In this document: piece after piece, positions 44,523-53,693 of the stretch
Layout of the letters: each line of letters starts with the position of its first letter
Numbering within the stretch: position 1 is the first letter of the stretch
NCBI GenBank assembly: GCA_963720475.1
Contig: OY970394.1
Location: forward strand, 1,550,001 to 1,614,000
Origin: G963720475 sp963720475
GTDB taxonomy: Bacteria; Actinomycetota; Thermoleophilia; Solirubrobacterales; Thermoleophilaceae
Length of the DNA stretch: 64,000 nt
Direction of reading: 5' to 3'
The notes under the pieces: model-generated
Database searches by the model: none
What the model was told of the DNA's origin: nothing
What the model saw: only the letters and a program-made list of their open reading frames with translations
Position numbers and translations under genes: made by a program

Positions 44523-46229
44523 GTGAAGCGACCGAAACGATGGGGTGCGGCGTGCATCGCGCTCGGCGCCAGCGCACTGCTCGCGCTCTCGATCATGACC
44601 GCGCCCGCGTCGGCCGCGGAGCCGGACGCCTACACGCCGACCGGCCCGCTCGTCGCCGACTCGGGGTTCCGCCCCGCTCCGGACGGCTTCGCGTTCCAAA
44701 ACTACGGCAAGGGCCAGCCCGGTCTGACCGCGGCCGAGATGCGCCAGCTCTTCGGCGACGAGGTCTGCGCGAACGCGCCGAGCGACACCTGTGAGCTGAC
44801 CCCTCCGGCCAAGGCGTGGATGGACACCGAGAACAAGGGCATGGACGGCGGGCACTGCTACGGCTTCGCGGTCGCCGCGATGCGCTTTCACGCCAAGCAA
44901 CTCAGTCCTAGCGCGTTCGGGGAGCTGAGCGTGCCCCGGTTCAAGCTGACGACGCCGGTGGCCCGCATGATCGCCTACCACTTCGTCCACCAGGCGCTCG
45001 CGTCCGTGAAGGCCAAGACCCTCACCGGCTCGCCGGAGGAGATCGTCGACGAGCTGGGTGAGGAGCTCCCGCGCGGTCGCGAGCAGTACACGATCGGGCT
45101 CTACAAGGCGATCCGCGACAAGGACGGCAAGCTGATCGACGTCGAGGACGGCCACGCGATCACGCCCTTCGCGATCGAGCGCAAGGGACCGGACAGGTTT
45201 GCGATCCTGGTCTACGACAACAACTTCCCGGGGAAGTTCCGCGACGTCCAGGTGGACACCGAGAAGAACACTTGGACCTTCGACGGAGCGCCCAACCCGA
45301 GCGTCGACTCCGATCTCTACGAGGGCGACGCGGAGACGGAGACGCTCCAGCTCCTCCCGGTCTCGCCGGGCCTCGGCAAGCAGCCGTGCCCGTTCTGCAA
45401 CGGCACCCAGAACGCGGCGCTGACCCGACCCGGAGGGCGGGCGATCGAGGTCTCGCTCGAGGGCGATCTGCGCCGCCACGCCCACCTGTTGATCAGGGAC
45501 AGGCGCTCGCGGTTGCTCGGCTACAAGGGCAAGAGGCTCGTCCGCACGATCCCCGGCGGGGAGGCAACCCGCCTCGTCGAAGCGGGGGCCGGCCGCAAGA
45601 TGAGGCGCGAGCCCCGCTATCGCGTGCCGGCGGGACGCAGCTACACGATCACGCTCGACAACACGCGCACGAAGGCGCGCGACGTCGAGGGCATGCAGAT
45701 CACAGGGCCGGGCTGGCTAGCGCACGTACGCAACATCCGCCTCAAGGGAGGCGAGCGGGTCTCGCTGTCGATCTCCCCGGACGGCCGCGAGATCAGCTTC
45801 CGCTCGAACCGCCGGATCGCGGCGCCCGAGGTGTCGGTCGGCCTCCAGGAGAAGGGCGCCGACCATGCGTTCACGCTTATCCGCTCGAGCGGGCTGGTGC
45901 CTGGCCGGCGGGTCAAGCTGAGCCTCGACCCGGATGACGGGAAGCTCGCGATCGACGGCCCCGACGGCGTCTACGACGTGCTGATGCGCTACGTCGACCT
46001 GAGCGGCGAGAAGGTCTTCGCCCGCCGCGACGTGGACACCGCCTCGGCCACCGACGGCGACGAAGGCGAGGTCCGGATCGGCTACGGCGCCTGGAACGGC
46101 GACGCGAGCGACGACCTCACGCTCGCCGGCGATCGGGGCGGTGCGCGGGAGCTGTCGTCGGAGGCCTCGCCCGGCTCCGACCCCGACGAGGTGCAGGACG
46201 ACCTCTCAGCGGGGCGGGATCCGGAATAG
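44523..46229 (+). CDS. Secreted predicted papain-like cysteine hydrolase, paralogue 1
   Basis: A 568-residue exported protein (signal peptide to about residue 32, APASAAEP). The catalytic candidates follow the papain-like order: Cys112 in DGGHCYGFAVAAM, His211 in EDGHAITPFAIER and Asp232/Asn233 in LVYDNNFPGKFRDV. A CPFCNG pair (residues 289-292) may bind metal or form a disulfide. The C-terminal half (about 305-568) is a beta-rich region ending in an acidic tail. No database family was recognised; the hydrolase call is inferred from motif order. GTG start with AAGGAG upstream; TAGTG overlap with the next gene. Confidence 0.7.
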   Translation: MKRPKRWGAACIALGASALLALSIMTAPASAAEPDAYTPTGPLVADSGFRPAPDGFAFQNYGKGQPGLTAAEMRQLFGDEVCANAPSDTCELTPPAKAWMDTENKGMDGGHCYGFAVAAMRFHAKQLSPSAFGELSVPRFKLTTPVARMIAYHFVHQALASVKAKTLTGSPEEIVDELGEELPRGREQYTIGLYKAIRDKDGKLIDVEDGHAITPFAIERKGPDRFAILVYDNNFPGKFRDVQVDTEKNTWTFDGAPNPSVDSDLYEGDAETETLQLLPVSPGLGKQPCPFCNGTQNAALTRPGGRAIEVSLEGDLRRHAHLLIRDRRSRLLGYKGKRLVRTIPGGEATRLVEAGAGRKMRREPRYRVPAGRSYTITLDNTRTKARDVEGMQITGPGWLAHVRNIRLKGGERVSLSISPDGREISFRSNRRIAAPEVSVGLQEKGADHAFTLIRSSGLVPGRRVKLSLDPDDGKLAIDGPDGVYDVLMRYVDLSGEKVFARRDVDTASATDGDEGEVRIGYGAWNGDASDDLTLAGDRGGARELSSEASPGSDPDEVQDDLSAGRDPE

Positions 46230-47911
46230 TGGCCCGGGTAATCGCCTCGTTGGCGCTTGCGGCGATTGCGCTCGCCGCCTTCGCCGCGCCCGCGTCTGCC
46301 CAGGACACCGAGACCTACACGCCCACCGGCCCCCTGATCTCTGATTCCGGCTTCCGTCCTGCCAAGGACGGCTTCTCCTTCCAGAACTACGGCAAGGGGC
46401 ACGAGGGTCTGACCGCCGCCGAGATGCGGCAGCTGTTCGGCGACGAGGTCTGCGCGAACGCGCCGAGCGACACGTGCGAGCTGACTCCCCCCGCCAAGGC
46501 GTGGATGGACACCATGAACAAGGAGGTGGAAGGTGGCCACTGCTTCGGTTTCTCTAATGCGTCCTTACGCTTTTTCAAGAAGTCCCTCAGCCCTACGGCG
46601 TTCGGTGCTCTGACCACTCCGCTGCTGAAACTGACCGGCAACGCGCCACTCGCCCGCTCGCTCGCCTACCACGCCGTCCAGCAGTATCTGAAGTCCGTGC
46701 GCGACGAGATCGTCGAGGGTGCGCCGGATGAGATCCTCGCGAAGCTGCGCCAGGAGCTGCCCCGGAACCGCGAGCAGTACACGATCGCGGTCTTCAAGGT
46801 CGTGCGCGACAAGGACGGAGAGGCCATCGAAACCGTGGGAGGTCACGCGGTCACACCCTTCGCGATCGAGCGCCGGGGCGACGAGCGCTTCGCGGTGCTC
46901 GCCTACGACAACAACTTCCCCGGCAAGTTCCGCGACATCCAGGTAAACACCGAGAAGAACACCTGGACGTTCGACGGGGCCCCGAACCCCGACTACGCGC
47001 CGAGCCTCTACGAGGGCGACGCCGACACCGAGACGTTCTCCCTCTTCCCGGTCTCGCCTGGCCTCGGCAAACAGCCCTGCCCGTTCTGTAACGGCAAGCA
47101 GAATGCGGCCAAGACGATTTCCGGCGCACGACCGATCGAGGTTGCGCTCGATGGCAACATCCGCCGACACGCGCACGTGCTGATCAGGGACAGACGCTCG
47201 CGCCTGCTCGGCTACCGGCGCGGCAAGCTGGTCCGCACATTGCCGGGCGGTGAGGTCATCCGTCCCATGGACGGCCGAAGGTCAAAGCGCGAGCCCGTCT
47301 ACCGCGTGCCACCGGGCCGCACCTACACGATCACGCTCGACAACACCCTCACGAAGGCGCGCGATGTCGAGGGCCTGCGGATCACGGGGCCGGGCTGGCT
47401 CGCGGTGGTGCGCAACATCCGCCTCAAGGGCGGCGAGCGGGTGTCGATGACGATCTCGCCCGACGGACGCCAGATTAGCTTCCGCTCGAACCGCCGGATC
47501 GCCGCGCCCGAGGTCTCGGTCGGCCTCGAGGAGGCAGGCGCCGACCATGCGTTCACTCTGATTCGATCGAGCGGGCTCGTGCCGGGCCGGTCGGTCAAGT
47601 TGAGCCTCGATCCGGATGACGGGAAGCTGGCCCTCGACGGCCCCGACGGCGTCTACGACCTGCTGATGCGCTACGTGGACCTGAATGGCGAGAAGGTCTT
47701 CGCCCGCCGCGACGTCGATACCGCCTCGGCCACCGACGGCGACGACGGCGAGGTCCGGATCGGCTACGGCGCATGGAACGGCGACGCGAGCGACGACCTA
47801 ACGCTCGAGGGCGAGCGAGGCGGCAAGCAGGACCTGTCCTCGGAGGCCTCGCCCGGCTCCGACCCCGACGAGGTACAGGACGACCTGGCGGCGGGGCGGG
47901 ACCCCGAATAG
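46229..47911 (+). CDS. Secreted predicted papain-like cysteine hydrolase, paralogue 2
   Basis: A 560-residue tandem paralogue of the upstream gene, alignable over its whole length. Signal peptide about residues 1-24 (FAAPASAQD). Conserved candidates: Cys105 in EGGHCFGFSNASLRF, His206 in VGGHAVTPFAIERR, Asp227/Asn228 in LAYDNNFPGKF, plus the same CPFCNG pair. Divergence is concentrated between the cysteine and histidine, where substrate contacts would lie. GTG start shares a base with the previous stop (TAGTG), and its own stop does the same with the next gene. Confidence 0.7.
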   Translation: MARVIASLALAAIALAAFAAPASAQDTETYTPTGPLISDSGFRPAKDGFSFQNYGKGHEGLTAAEMRQLFGDEVCANAPSDTCELTPPAKAWMDTMNKEVEGGHCFGFSNASLRFFKKSLSPTAFGALTTPLLKLTGNAPLARSLAYHAVQQYLKSVRDEIVEGAPDEILAKLRQELPRNREQYTIAVFKVVRDKDGEAIETVGGHAVTPFAIERRGDERFAVLAYDNNFPGKFRDIQVNTEKNTWTFDGAPNPDYAPSLYEGDADTETFSLFPVSPGLGKQPCPFCNGKQNAAKTISGARPIEVALDGNIRRHAHVLIRDRRSRLLGYRRGKLVRTLPGGEVIRPMDGRRSKREPVYRVPPGRTYTITLDNTLTKARDVEGLRITGPGWLAVVRNIRLKGGERVSMTISPDGRQISFRSNRRIAAPEVSVGLEEAGADHAFTLIRSSGLVPGRSVKLSLDPDDGKLALDGPDGVYDLLMRYVDLNGEKVFARRDVDTASATDGDDGEVRIGYGAWNGDASDDLTLEGERGGKQDLSSEASPGSDPDEVQDDLAAGRDPE

Positions 47912-48285
47912 TGGGCGCTCCACGCAGAGACCTGTTCTGCCGATCGCCGCCCTGGCGGCGCTCGTGGCTAGCTCGTTCCTCGTTAGCGACGGAACCGCCC
48001 GCCAGGTCAATGGCCCATACGGGACCGACCCCGCTCGGCTATCGCGACGTCTCGATGAACTTGGTCGGCCCGGACGGGATCAAGACCGAGCTCCAGGTGA
48101 ACCTCACGCGCGTCTTCATGGTCGGCCACGCCGGGGGCCACGAGCTGTACGAGGAGATCCGCGCGCTAAAGGAGGAGATCAAGCGCGATCGGCGCGAGGC
48201 GACCTCCGACGAGAAGGCGAAGATCGACCGCGCCGAGGAGCAGTCGCGCAAGCTCTACGACGCCGCTCTCGACGAGTCCCGCTGA
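47911..48285 (+). pseudogene. Damaged secreted gene ending in RelA/SpoT-like half domain
   Basis: The GTG at 47911 repeats the TAGTG overlap of the previous gene. Between about 47915 and 48030 the best coding frame is one base off the start frame and reads as a signal peptide (LPIAALAALVASSFLVSDG, then TARQVNGPYGTDP) with GC-rich third positions. The frame then returns to read GYRDVSMNLVGPDGIKTELQ, GHAGGHELYEEIRALKEE and a helical end. This resembles the C-terminal half of RelA/SpoT-like synthetase domains (GYR...EIQ), without the nucleotide-binding first half. Probably a remnant; the domain call is tentative. Confidence 0.5.
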
Positions 48286-48314
48286 GAGGCTCAGCTTGCG
48301 CCAGGGGCGCTGCG

Positions 48315-51300
48315 CTACCGCGCCGGCTCGAGCTTGACCCGGCGCACCAGGTGCCCAGCCGATCCGCTCGTACTCTGCGCCGAGATCTCGAGCGTCGCCC
48401 GCACTCCGCTCTCGCTCTCGAGCAACCGCCTCGCCCGCCGGCGCAGCCGGATCCGCACGCGTGTGCTCTGCCCGGCGGCTGCCGAGAAGCGCCCGCGGCC
48501 TAGAAGGAGGCGGCGCGGTGATTCCGCTACCAGCCTGACGGACCCGCTGGCCGGCTTCTCGAAGGGGCCGACGAGGAATGACGCGTCCCCTGCGGATGTC
48601 ACCCGCAACCGCCCGCGCAGCGGGCTGACGCGAATCGCGAGGTTCGCGCGCGCACCGACCGAAGTGCCCGCCGGAACGGGCGTAGGCGCGTTGAACGCGT
48701 TGCCGGGGAGATCGAGCGCGTAGACGCCGCGTCCGAACGTAGCGGCGTAGAGGCGGCGAGCACGGGCATCGAGCGTCAACCCGTAGGTCGCCACGAACGG
48801 CATCCCCTGCTCGACGTCGACCCACCCGTCCGCACCGCGGGCGCGCCGCGCGACTCCGAAATCGGTCGCGACGAAGAGGTCGCGCGTGACCGGGTCATAG
48901 GCGACGTTGCGCAACGGGACGTCGCCGAGGTTCGCCGACAGGTCCTTGATCGCGACTGCCCCCTCGCTGGGCTCGAAGCGCAGCTCGAAGACGTGCCCCG
49001 GCTCGAAGGGCGTGTTCGCGCCGTACCCAGAGAACGTCACGAAGGCGCGAAGCGGGTCGGCCGGGTCGGTGACGATCGCGCTCGGAAACCGCTCCGGAAG
49101 CGGCGCGCGGTCGACGCGCCGGAAGTTGACCAGCGCCGGGTCAGCGGCGTCTCCCTGGCGGGTGACGAAGACGCGGCCGGTCTCGGTCGCGGCCCAGACG
49201 GTCCCGGTGTCGGCGACATTACGCGCGACGACCGAGACGTTTTCTCCGGCAAGGTTCCCCCAGGCGTCGCTGGTCAGCTTTTTCCCGAGCGGCTGCCAGC
49301 CCACGCCGAGGTCGCGCGTGCGCCACACAGATTCCATTCCGATGAAGGCGGTCCTCGCGGCGCGCGGATCGACGACGAACGGCGGATAGAACTCCGACTC
49401 CTCGCCGGACTTGCTCAACGGCCCGGAAACGTCGCGCCACTTGCTGCTCGGATCGTCGGCGTCGAGGTTGACGCTCGGTGTGGCGTTGAAGTACGTGTGC
49501 CAGCGGATCCGCGGGTCGAGCGGGTCGAACCCCGAATCGCCTCCGTCCCCCTGCGCAAACCCCTGCCAGGCCTGGAAGCCCGACGATGCGAGCGTCCCGT
49601 TGTCCTGGGTACCGCCGATCAACTTCCCGGATCCGTCCGGCGCGACCGAGAGCGCGTTGAACTGAAGCGTCGAGAGGCCCGGGTTGAGGTTCTTGACCGT
49701 CTCAGGGACGGCGTCTAGCCAATCGCGGCAGCGGGCTCGGAAATCGGGGCTCAACTCATTCGTCTTACAGAAGTCGCTCACGTCAACAATTCGGCTCGCG
49801 GTCCTCACCACCCCGCCGTCGCTGGCGATGAACGCGACATCCGGGTCGTTCGGCGACAGCGCGATTGCCTGGACGTCGGGGTGGGTCCCGTTCAAGAGCG
49901 CCGTCTTACCTTTGATCGTGGTCGGCGGATCGTCGCCGCCCGACGTCATATCTGACCAGTGGACGCCGGCGTCGGTCGAGCGCACAACCGCGCGCCCGTT
50001 CGATGCGCCTGCCGCGCCCTTTATCGGCTCCTGCCCTTCCTCCTCCGCCTCCTCCTCGTCCTTGATCGCGAGCTCGCCGAACTGCGTGTTACCGCCGAGC
50101 CAGACCGTGTCGGGCGTGTCGGGCCGTGTCGCCACCGCAAGGTCGTAGTGGCACTGGCCGCCGCAGATGTTGAACGAGCCGTAGCCGGGGTCGCCTGGGT
50201 CGGGGCTCGAGAGGTTCTTCCAGCCGGAGTTCTCGGAGCGGTTCGATAGCCGGGCCGCGGGCACGCTGACGGTCGCGCGATAGAGGCGGGCCTTGTTCTT
50301 GGTGCCGAACAGGGCGTAGGCGCGAGTCTCGGACCCGTCGCGTACGAGGGCGAAGTCCGTCCGCGACCTCGCATCCACCTCCGGCGGCGCAAAGACCTGT
50401 TTCCAGTCGCTGGTCCCGTCCTCCTTCGGTGAACTGCGCCAGAGCCCGTTCCCGCGCGTGCCCGCGTAAACCGTCGTGTTATCGGCGGGGTCGAACGCGA
50501 GTGAGCGGACACCGCTGGTCTTGCGCGGCAGGGCGTTCAACCGGGTGAAGGTCTCGCCCCCGTCGGTCGATCGGTAGACGTCGAGCGGCGGCGCGCCGGG
50601 CGTGACCTCGGTGCCGCCGCCGCGGCTCCCACCCCGTCCCGCCTCAGCGGTGCCGATGTAGATCGTTCGCGGCTCGCCCGGCTTCACCGCGACCGCGCCG
50701 GTCGCCCTGTCGCGGGTGACCGCGCGCGAGCCGGGTACCAGCTCCCAGCTTTCCCCTCCGTTCGTGGACCGGAACAGGCCCACGCCCGACTCGCCCGTGC
50801 TCTCGCCGGTCCCCGCGTAGAGCGTGTCCGCACGCTTGTCGTTCGGGTCGACCACGAGCGCTCCTGTCACCTGCGCCGTGAGGCCGTCCGAGGTGGGCAC
50901 CCAGTGCACCTCGTCGGACAGCGCGTCGGACGTCCGCCAGATCCCGCCGCCGGCGGCAGCGATCCACAGGCGGCAGTCGCCCCGGCGGCAATCGGGATCG
51001 AGCGCGAGGCTCGTCACGCGACCCGACACGGTTGCGGGTGAGGCGTAGCTCTGCTCCGGGGGCTTGGGGACCGATGCCGGTCCGAAGGAGCGCCAGCTCG
51101 CCGTCAGCGCCGAGACGGAACCCACGGCGCGCAGCTTGCGGGTCTCCGGCAGACGCTCGAAGTCCCGCTGCGCCTCGAGAACGCGGCGGGTCGAGACAGA
51201 CTTCCGCGGGTAGGCCTCGTGCTCGAGGTCCTCCGCGCCGGGCGATTGCTCCTCCCCGCGGTCGGCCTCTCCGCTGCCCCCCTCGCCCGGTATCGGCAGC

Positions 51301-51440
51301 TGGGCCTCTTCTCCGCCTTCAGGCGCCGGTGGCGCCGCTTCCCGGGAGGAGTCGCTCGCGGTCAGGAGCGCGACCACGATCAACCCGGCGAGCACGCTCA
51401 CGCCGATCAGGCCTGCGCGCAGCCGCACGCTCCTCGTCAT
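48315..51440 (-). CDS. Secreted BNR/Asp-box multi-propeller protein
   Basis: A 1041-residue protein with a signal anchor (LRAGLIGVSVLAGLIVVALL) and an acidic linker to about residue 75. Asp-box repeats (SxDxGxxW) mark propeller blades: RSTNGGESWELV, RSTDGGETFTRL and RSTDAGVHWSDM, with further blades such as VDPNDKRADTLYAGTGES. The layout is like sortilin/VPS10-type or Ycf48-like propellers. A C-terminal beta-sandwich ends the protein. Probably binds proteins or glycans outside the cell. The ATG at 51440 is chosen because a TAGACT box lies seven bases upstream. Convergent with the damaged gene, divergent from the M36 protease. Confidence 0.8.
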   Translation of the reverse strand: MTRSVRLRAGLIGVSVLAGLIVVALLTASDSSREAAPPAPEGGEEAQLPIPGEGGSGEADRGEEQSPGAEDLEHEAYPRKSVSTRRVLEAQRDFERLPETRKLRAVGSVSALTASWRSFGPASVPKPPEQSYASPATVSGRVTSLALDPDCRRGDCRLWIAAAGGGIWRTSDALSDEVHWVPTSDGLTAQVTGALVVDPNDKRADTLYAGTGESTGESGVGLFRSTNGGESWELVPGSRAVTRDRATGAVAVKPGEPRTIYIGTAEAGRGGSRGGGTEVTPGAPPLDVYRSTDGGETFTRLNALPRKTSGVRSLAFDPADNTTVYAGTRGNGLWRSSPKEDGTSDWKQVFAPPEVDARSRTDFALVRDGSETRAYALFGTKNKARLYRATVSVPAARLSNRSENSGWKNLSSPDPGDPGYGSFNICGGQCHYDLAVATRPDTPDTVWLGGNTQFGELAIKDEEEAEEEGQEPIKGAAGASNGRAVVRSTDAGVHWSDMTSGGDDPPTTIKGKTALLNGTHPDVQAIALSPNDPDVAFIASDGGVVRTASRIVDVSDFCKTNELSPDFRARCRDWLDAVPETVKNLNPGLSTLQFNALSVAPDGSGKLIGGTQDNGTLASSGFQAWQGFAQGDGGDSGFDPLDPRIRWHTYFNATPSVNLDADDPSSKWRDVSGPLSKSGEESEFYPPFVVDPRAARTAFIGMESVWRTRDLGVGWQPLGKKLTSDAWGNLAGENVSVVARNVADTGTVWAATETGRVFVTRQGDAADPALVNFRRVDRAPLPERFPSAIVTDPADPLRAFVTFSGYGANTPFEPGHVFELRFEPSEGAVAIKDLSANLGDVPLRNVAYDPVTRDLFVATDFGVARRARGADGWVDVEQGMPFVATYGLTLDARARRLYAATFGRGVYALDLPGNAFNAPTPVPAGTSVGARANLAIRVSPLRGRLRVTSAGDASFLVGPFEKPASGSVRLVAESPRRLLLGRGRFSAAAGQSTRVRIRLRRRARRLLESESGVRATLEISAQSTSGSAGHLVRRVKLEPAR

Positions 51441-51447
51441 GCGGGTC

Positions 51448-51453
51448 AGTCTA
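51448..51453 (-). promoter_or_regulatory. Predicted -10 box (TAGACT) of the BNR gene
   Basis: Minus-strand TAGACT seven bases before the ATG at 51440, the same hexamer as before valS; leaderless arrangement. It supports the shorter start call. Confidence 0.55.
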
Positions 51454-51503
51454 TTCCGGCCGCGCGCGGCGCCACGCAGGTTGCGGGACCCGAAACCCTC
51501 CAC

Positions 51504-51509
51504 TACCAT
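51504..51509 (+). promoter_or_regulatory. Predicted -10 box (TACCAT) of the M36 protease gene
   Basis: TACCAT eight bases before the GTG at 51518. The divergent BNR promoter lies about 50 bases away. Confidence 0.4.
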
Positions 51510-51517
51510 CGCCATTA

Positions 51518-53656
51518 GTGACTCGCCGGGGGCTGCAGGACTCGCGTACCCGCACGACCGCGCTGAGCTTGCGCATCGTGGTGCTCGCGGCCGCGCTCCT
51601 CGGCGCACAGACCCTGCTCGCCGCCCCGGCCCCGGCCGCGAGCCGCGCGCAGGTGATCGAGCACTGGCCGGGCGCGCCGATCGGGGGCACCCCGCACGAG
51701 ACCGACCTCGCGCCATTCCTCACGTCGTCGTCGAGACTGCGCGGGAACCTCGTCCACGCCTTCGCCGACCTCAACGACGACGGGAAGGCACAGCCGAACG
51801 AGGAGGTCCCGCCGAGCGGCGGCAGCGACTGGCTCTACCCGTTCTCGCCGTTCGGCCAGACCGCGCTCTGCCTGCGGCTGACCTGCTCGTGGGACGGAAA
51901 GAAGGCCTTCAGCTGGCAAACGAACATGCGTCAGCAGACGGTCCAGGCGTTCTACTTCGTCAACACCTACTACAGCAACCTGATCCGGCTCGGCTTCACC
52001 GAGGCCGCGGGCAACTTCCAGCAGGTGAACGCGACGGGCAAGGGCAAGCCGCGTGACCCGATCTTGGTCCGAGTGGACGCGGGCGCGAACAAGAGCAAGA
52101 ACGGAGTACCCGATGCCGAGCACCTGAACAACGCGCACATGGCGACCGACCCGGATGGCAAGCCTGGCGACCTCGACCTGCTGCTCAACTCCAAGGAGGG
52201 CTACTACACCAGCAGCGGCGACGACGCGCCGACCCTCTACCACGAGGTGACGCACGGCCTCGTCAGCCGGCTGGTCGTCGACAAGGATGGCGGCGGGACC
52301 ATGACCGCCGGCCAGGGCGGGGCGATGAACGAGGGCTTCGCCGACTGGTTCGCCTTCAGCTATCTGAACGGTCGCGGCTTCGTCCCAGACAGCGCTGGTC
52401 CGGGCGAAGTGCGGATGTTCGTCGCCGAGACGCCCGACCGAAAGGGGATCCGCACCCAGCCGCTCGACTGTCCCGTAGGCGCAGCCGCGGGCATCTGTCC
52501 CGGCGCCGCCAAGGCAGGTTCCGGCGGCTACACCTACGGCGACTATGGACGCGTCTATACCGGTGGGCCCGAGGTCCACGCCGACGGCGAGATCTGGGCG
52601 GAGACGCTGTGGGACTTGCGTAACCGCTTCGTCGTCACATATGGCCCGGCCGGGATCGAGCGGCTCGAGCGTCTCGTGATCTCAGCTCTGAAGGTCACCG
52701 TGCCGTTCCCGTCGTACCTCGACATGCGCAACGCCCTGCTGCGCGCCGACAAGGCTGCGGGCGGAGCCGACCAAGCCGCGATCTGGGAGGTGTTCGCCGC
52801 GCGCGGGATGGGCTTCTTCGCCTCGACTGGCGTCGACCCGAATGACCCGAATCCGGCGCAGAACTTCTCGACGCCGCCCCCGCCCGGCTCCCCTGAGGGC
52901 AAGCTGCGCGGCACGGTCCACGACAGCGTCACCGGCAAGCCGATCAAGCGCGTCGTCCTGCTGATCAACGGCCAGCTGTTCAGCGCGCGAACGGACGAGC
53001 AGGGCCGCTTCACGATCTCGGGCATGCCGGCCGGGACGTACGCGCTCGTCGAGGCAATCAAGGCGGGTTACGACGAGGCGGTCGCCCGCAAGCTGAAGAT
53101 CAAGGGCGCCGGCACGGCGAACCTTGCGCTCAAGCTCGCGCGCGACTGGGCTGCCGAGCTGTCCGGCGGGCGGATCGCGCGCTTTACCGGGACGAACGAA
53201 GGCGCGAAGATCGGCTGCGGCACGGCCGCCGTGATCGCCCAGGACGACGAGTCCTGGCTGACCGAGCCGCCGAAGAAGGGCAAGAGCAGCCCGTCGGTGA
53301 CGGTGAAGCTGCCGCGCTCGCTGGACATCTCGTCTTTCGGCGTCGATCCCGGCGCGACCTGCAGCCAGGCTTCGGAGCTCGACGCCTCGTCCTCGACCGG
53401 CGGCTTCAACATCGAGGTCTCGCGTAACGGGCGTGACTTCACCTCCGTCGTAGCCGGACGCTTCACGAACGCGAACAACGCGCGGATCAACACGGTCAAG
53501 CCGAGCGGCGGCAAGCCGCGGGGCGTGCGCTACGTCCGCTTCACGATCCGCGGCCCGCAGGGCCCGCTGAAGGGCGTCAAGGACGATCCGGGTGTCAGCT
53601 TCAAGGAGATCTGGGGCCTCGGCGAGCTTGAGGTCTACGGCCGACCGGCCCGCTAA
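51518..53656 (+). CDS. Secreted M36 fungalysin-type metalloprotease
   Basis: A 712-residue exported protease. Signal peptide to about residue 36 (LLAAPAPAASRA). Zinc motif His242-Glu-x-x-His246 in LYHEVTHGLVSRL and the third ligand Glu272 in AMNEGFADWFAF; the 26-residue spacing equals that of fungalysin. The usual long propeptide is absent. After the catalytic domain come a carboxypeptidase-regulatory-like beta domain (about 465-530, GKLRGTVHDSVTGKPIKRVV) and a discoidin/F5-8C-like domain (about 590-712) that probably binds surface glycans. GTG start. Confidence 0.88.
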   Translation: MTRRGLQDSRTRTTALSLRIVVLAAALLGAQTLLAAPAPAASRAQVIEHWPGAPIGGTPHETDLAPFLTSSSRLRGNLVHAFADLNDDGKAQPNEEVPPSGGSDWLYPFSPFGQTALCLRLTCSWDGKKAFSWQTNMRQQTVQAFYFVNTYYSNLIRLGFTEAAGNFQQVNATGKGKPRDPILVRVDAGANKSKNGVPDAEHLNNAHMATDPDGKPGDLDLLLNSKEGYYTSSGDDAPTLYHEVTHGLVSRLVVDKDGGGTMTAGQGGAMNEGFADWFAFSYLNGRGFVPDSAGPGEVRMFVAETPDRKGIRTQPLDCPVGAAAGICPGAAKAGSGGYTYGDYGRVYTGGPEVHADGEIWAETLWDLRNRFVVTYGPAGIERLERLVISALKVTVPFPSYLDMRNALLRADKAAGGADQAAIWEVFAARGMGFFASTGVDPNDPNPAQNFSTPPPPGSPEGKLRGTVHDSVTGKPIKRVVLLINGQLFSARTDEQGRFTISGMPAGTYALVEAIKAGYDEAVARKLKIKGAGTANLALKLARDWAAELSGGRIARFTGTNEGAKIGCGTAAVIAQDDESWLTEPPKKGKSSPSVTVKLPRSLDISSFGVDPGATCSQASELDASSSTGGFNIEVSRNGRDFTSVVAGRFTNANNARINTVKPSGGKPRGVRYVRFTIRGPQGPLKGVKDDPGVSFKEIWGLGELEVYGRPAR

Positions 53657-53693
53657 GCCGTCGGGCAACCGCCGCAGTACGGTAGGGGGTGGC

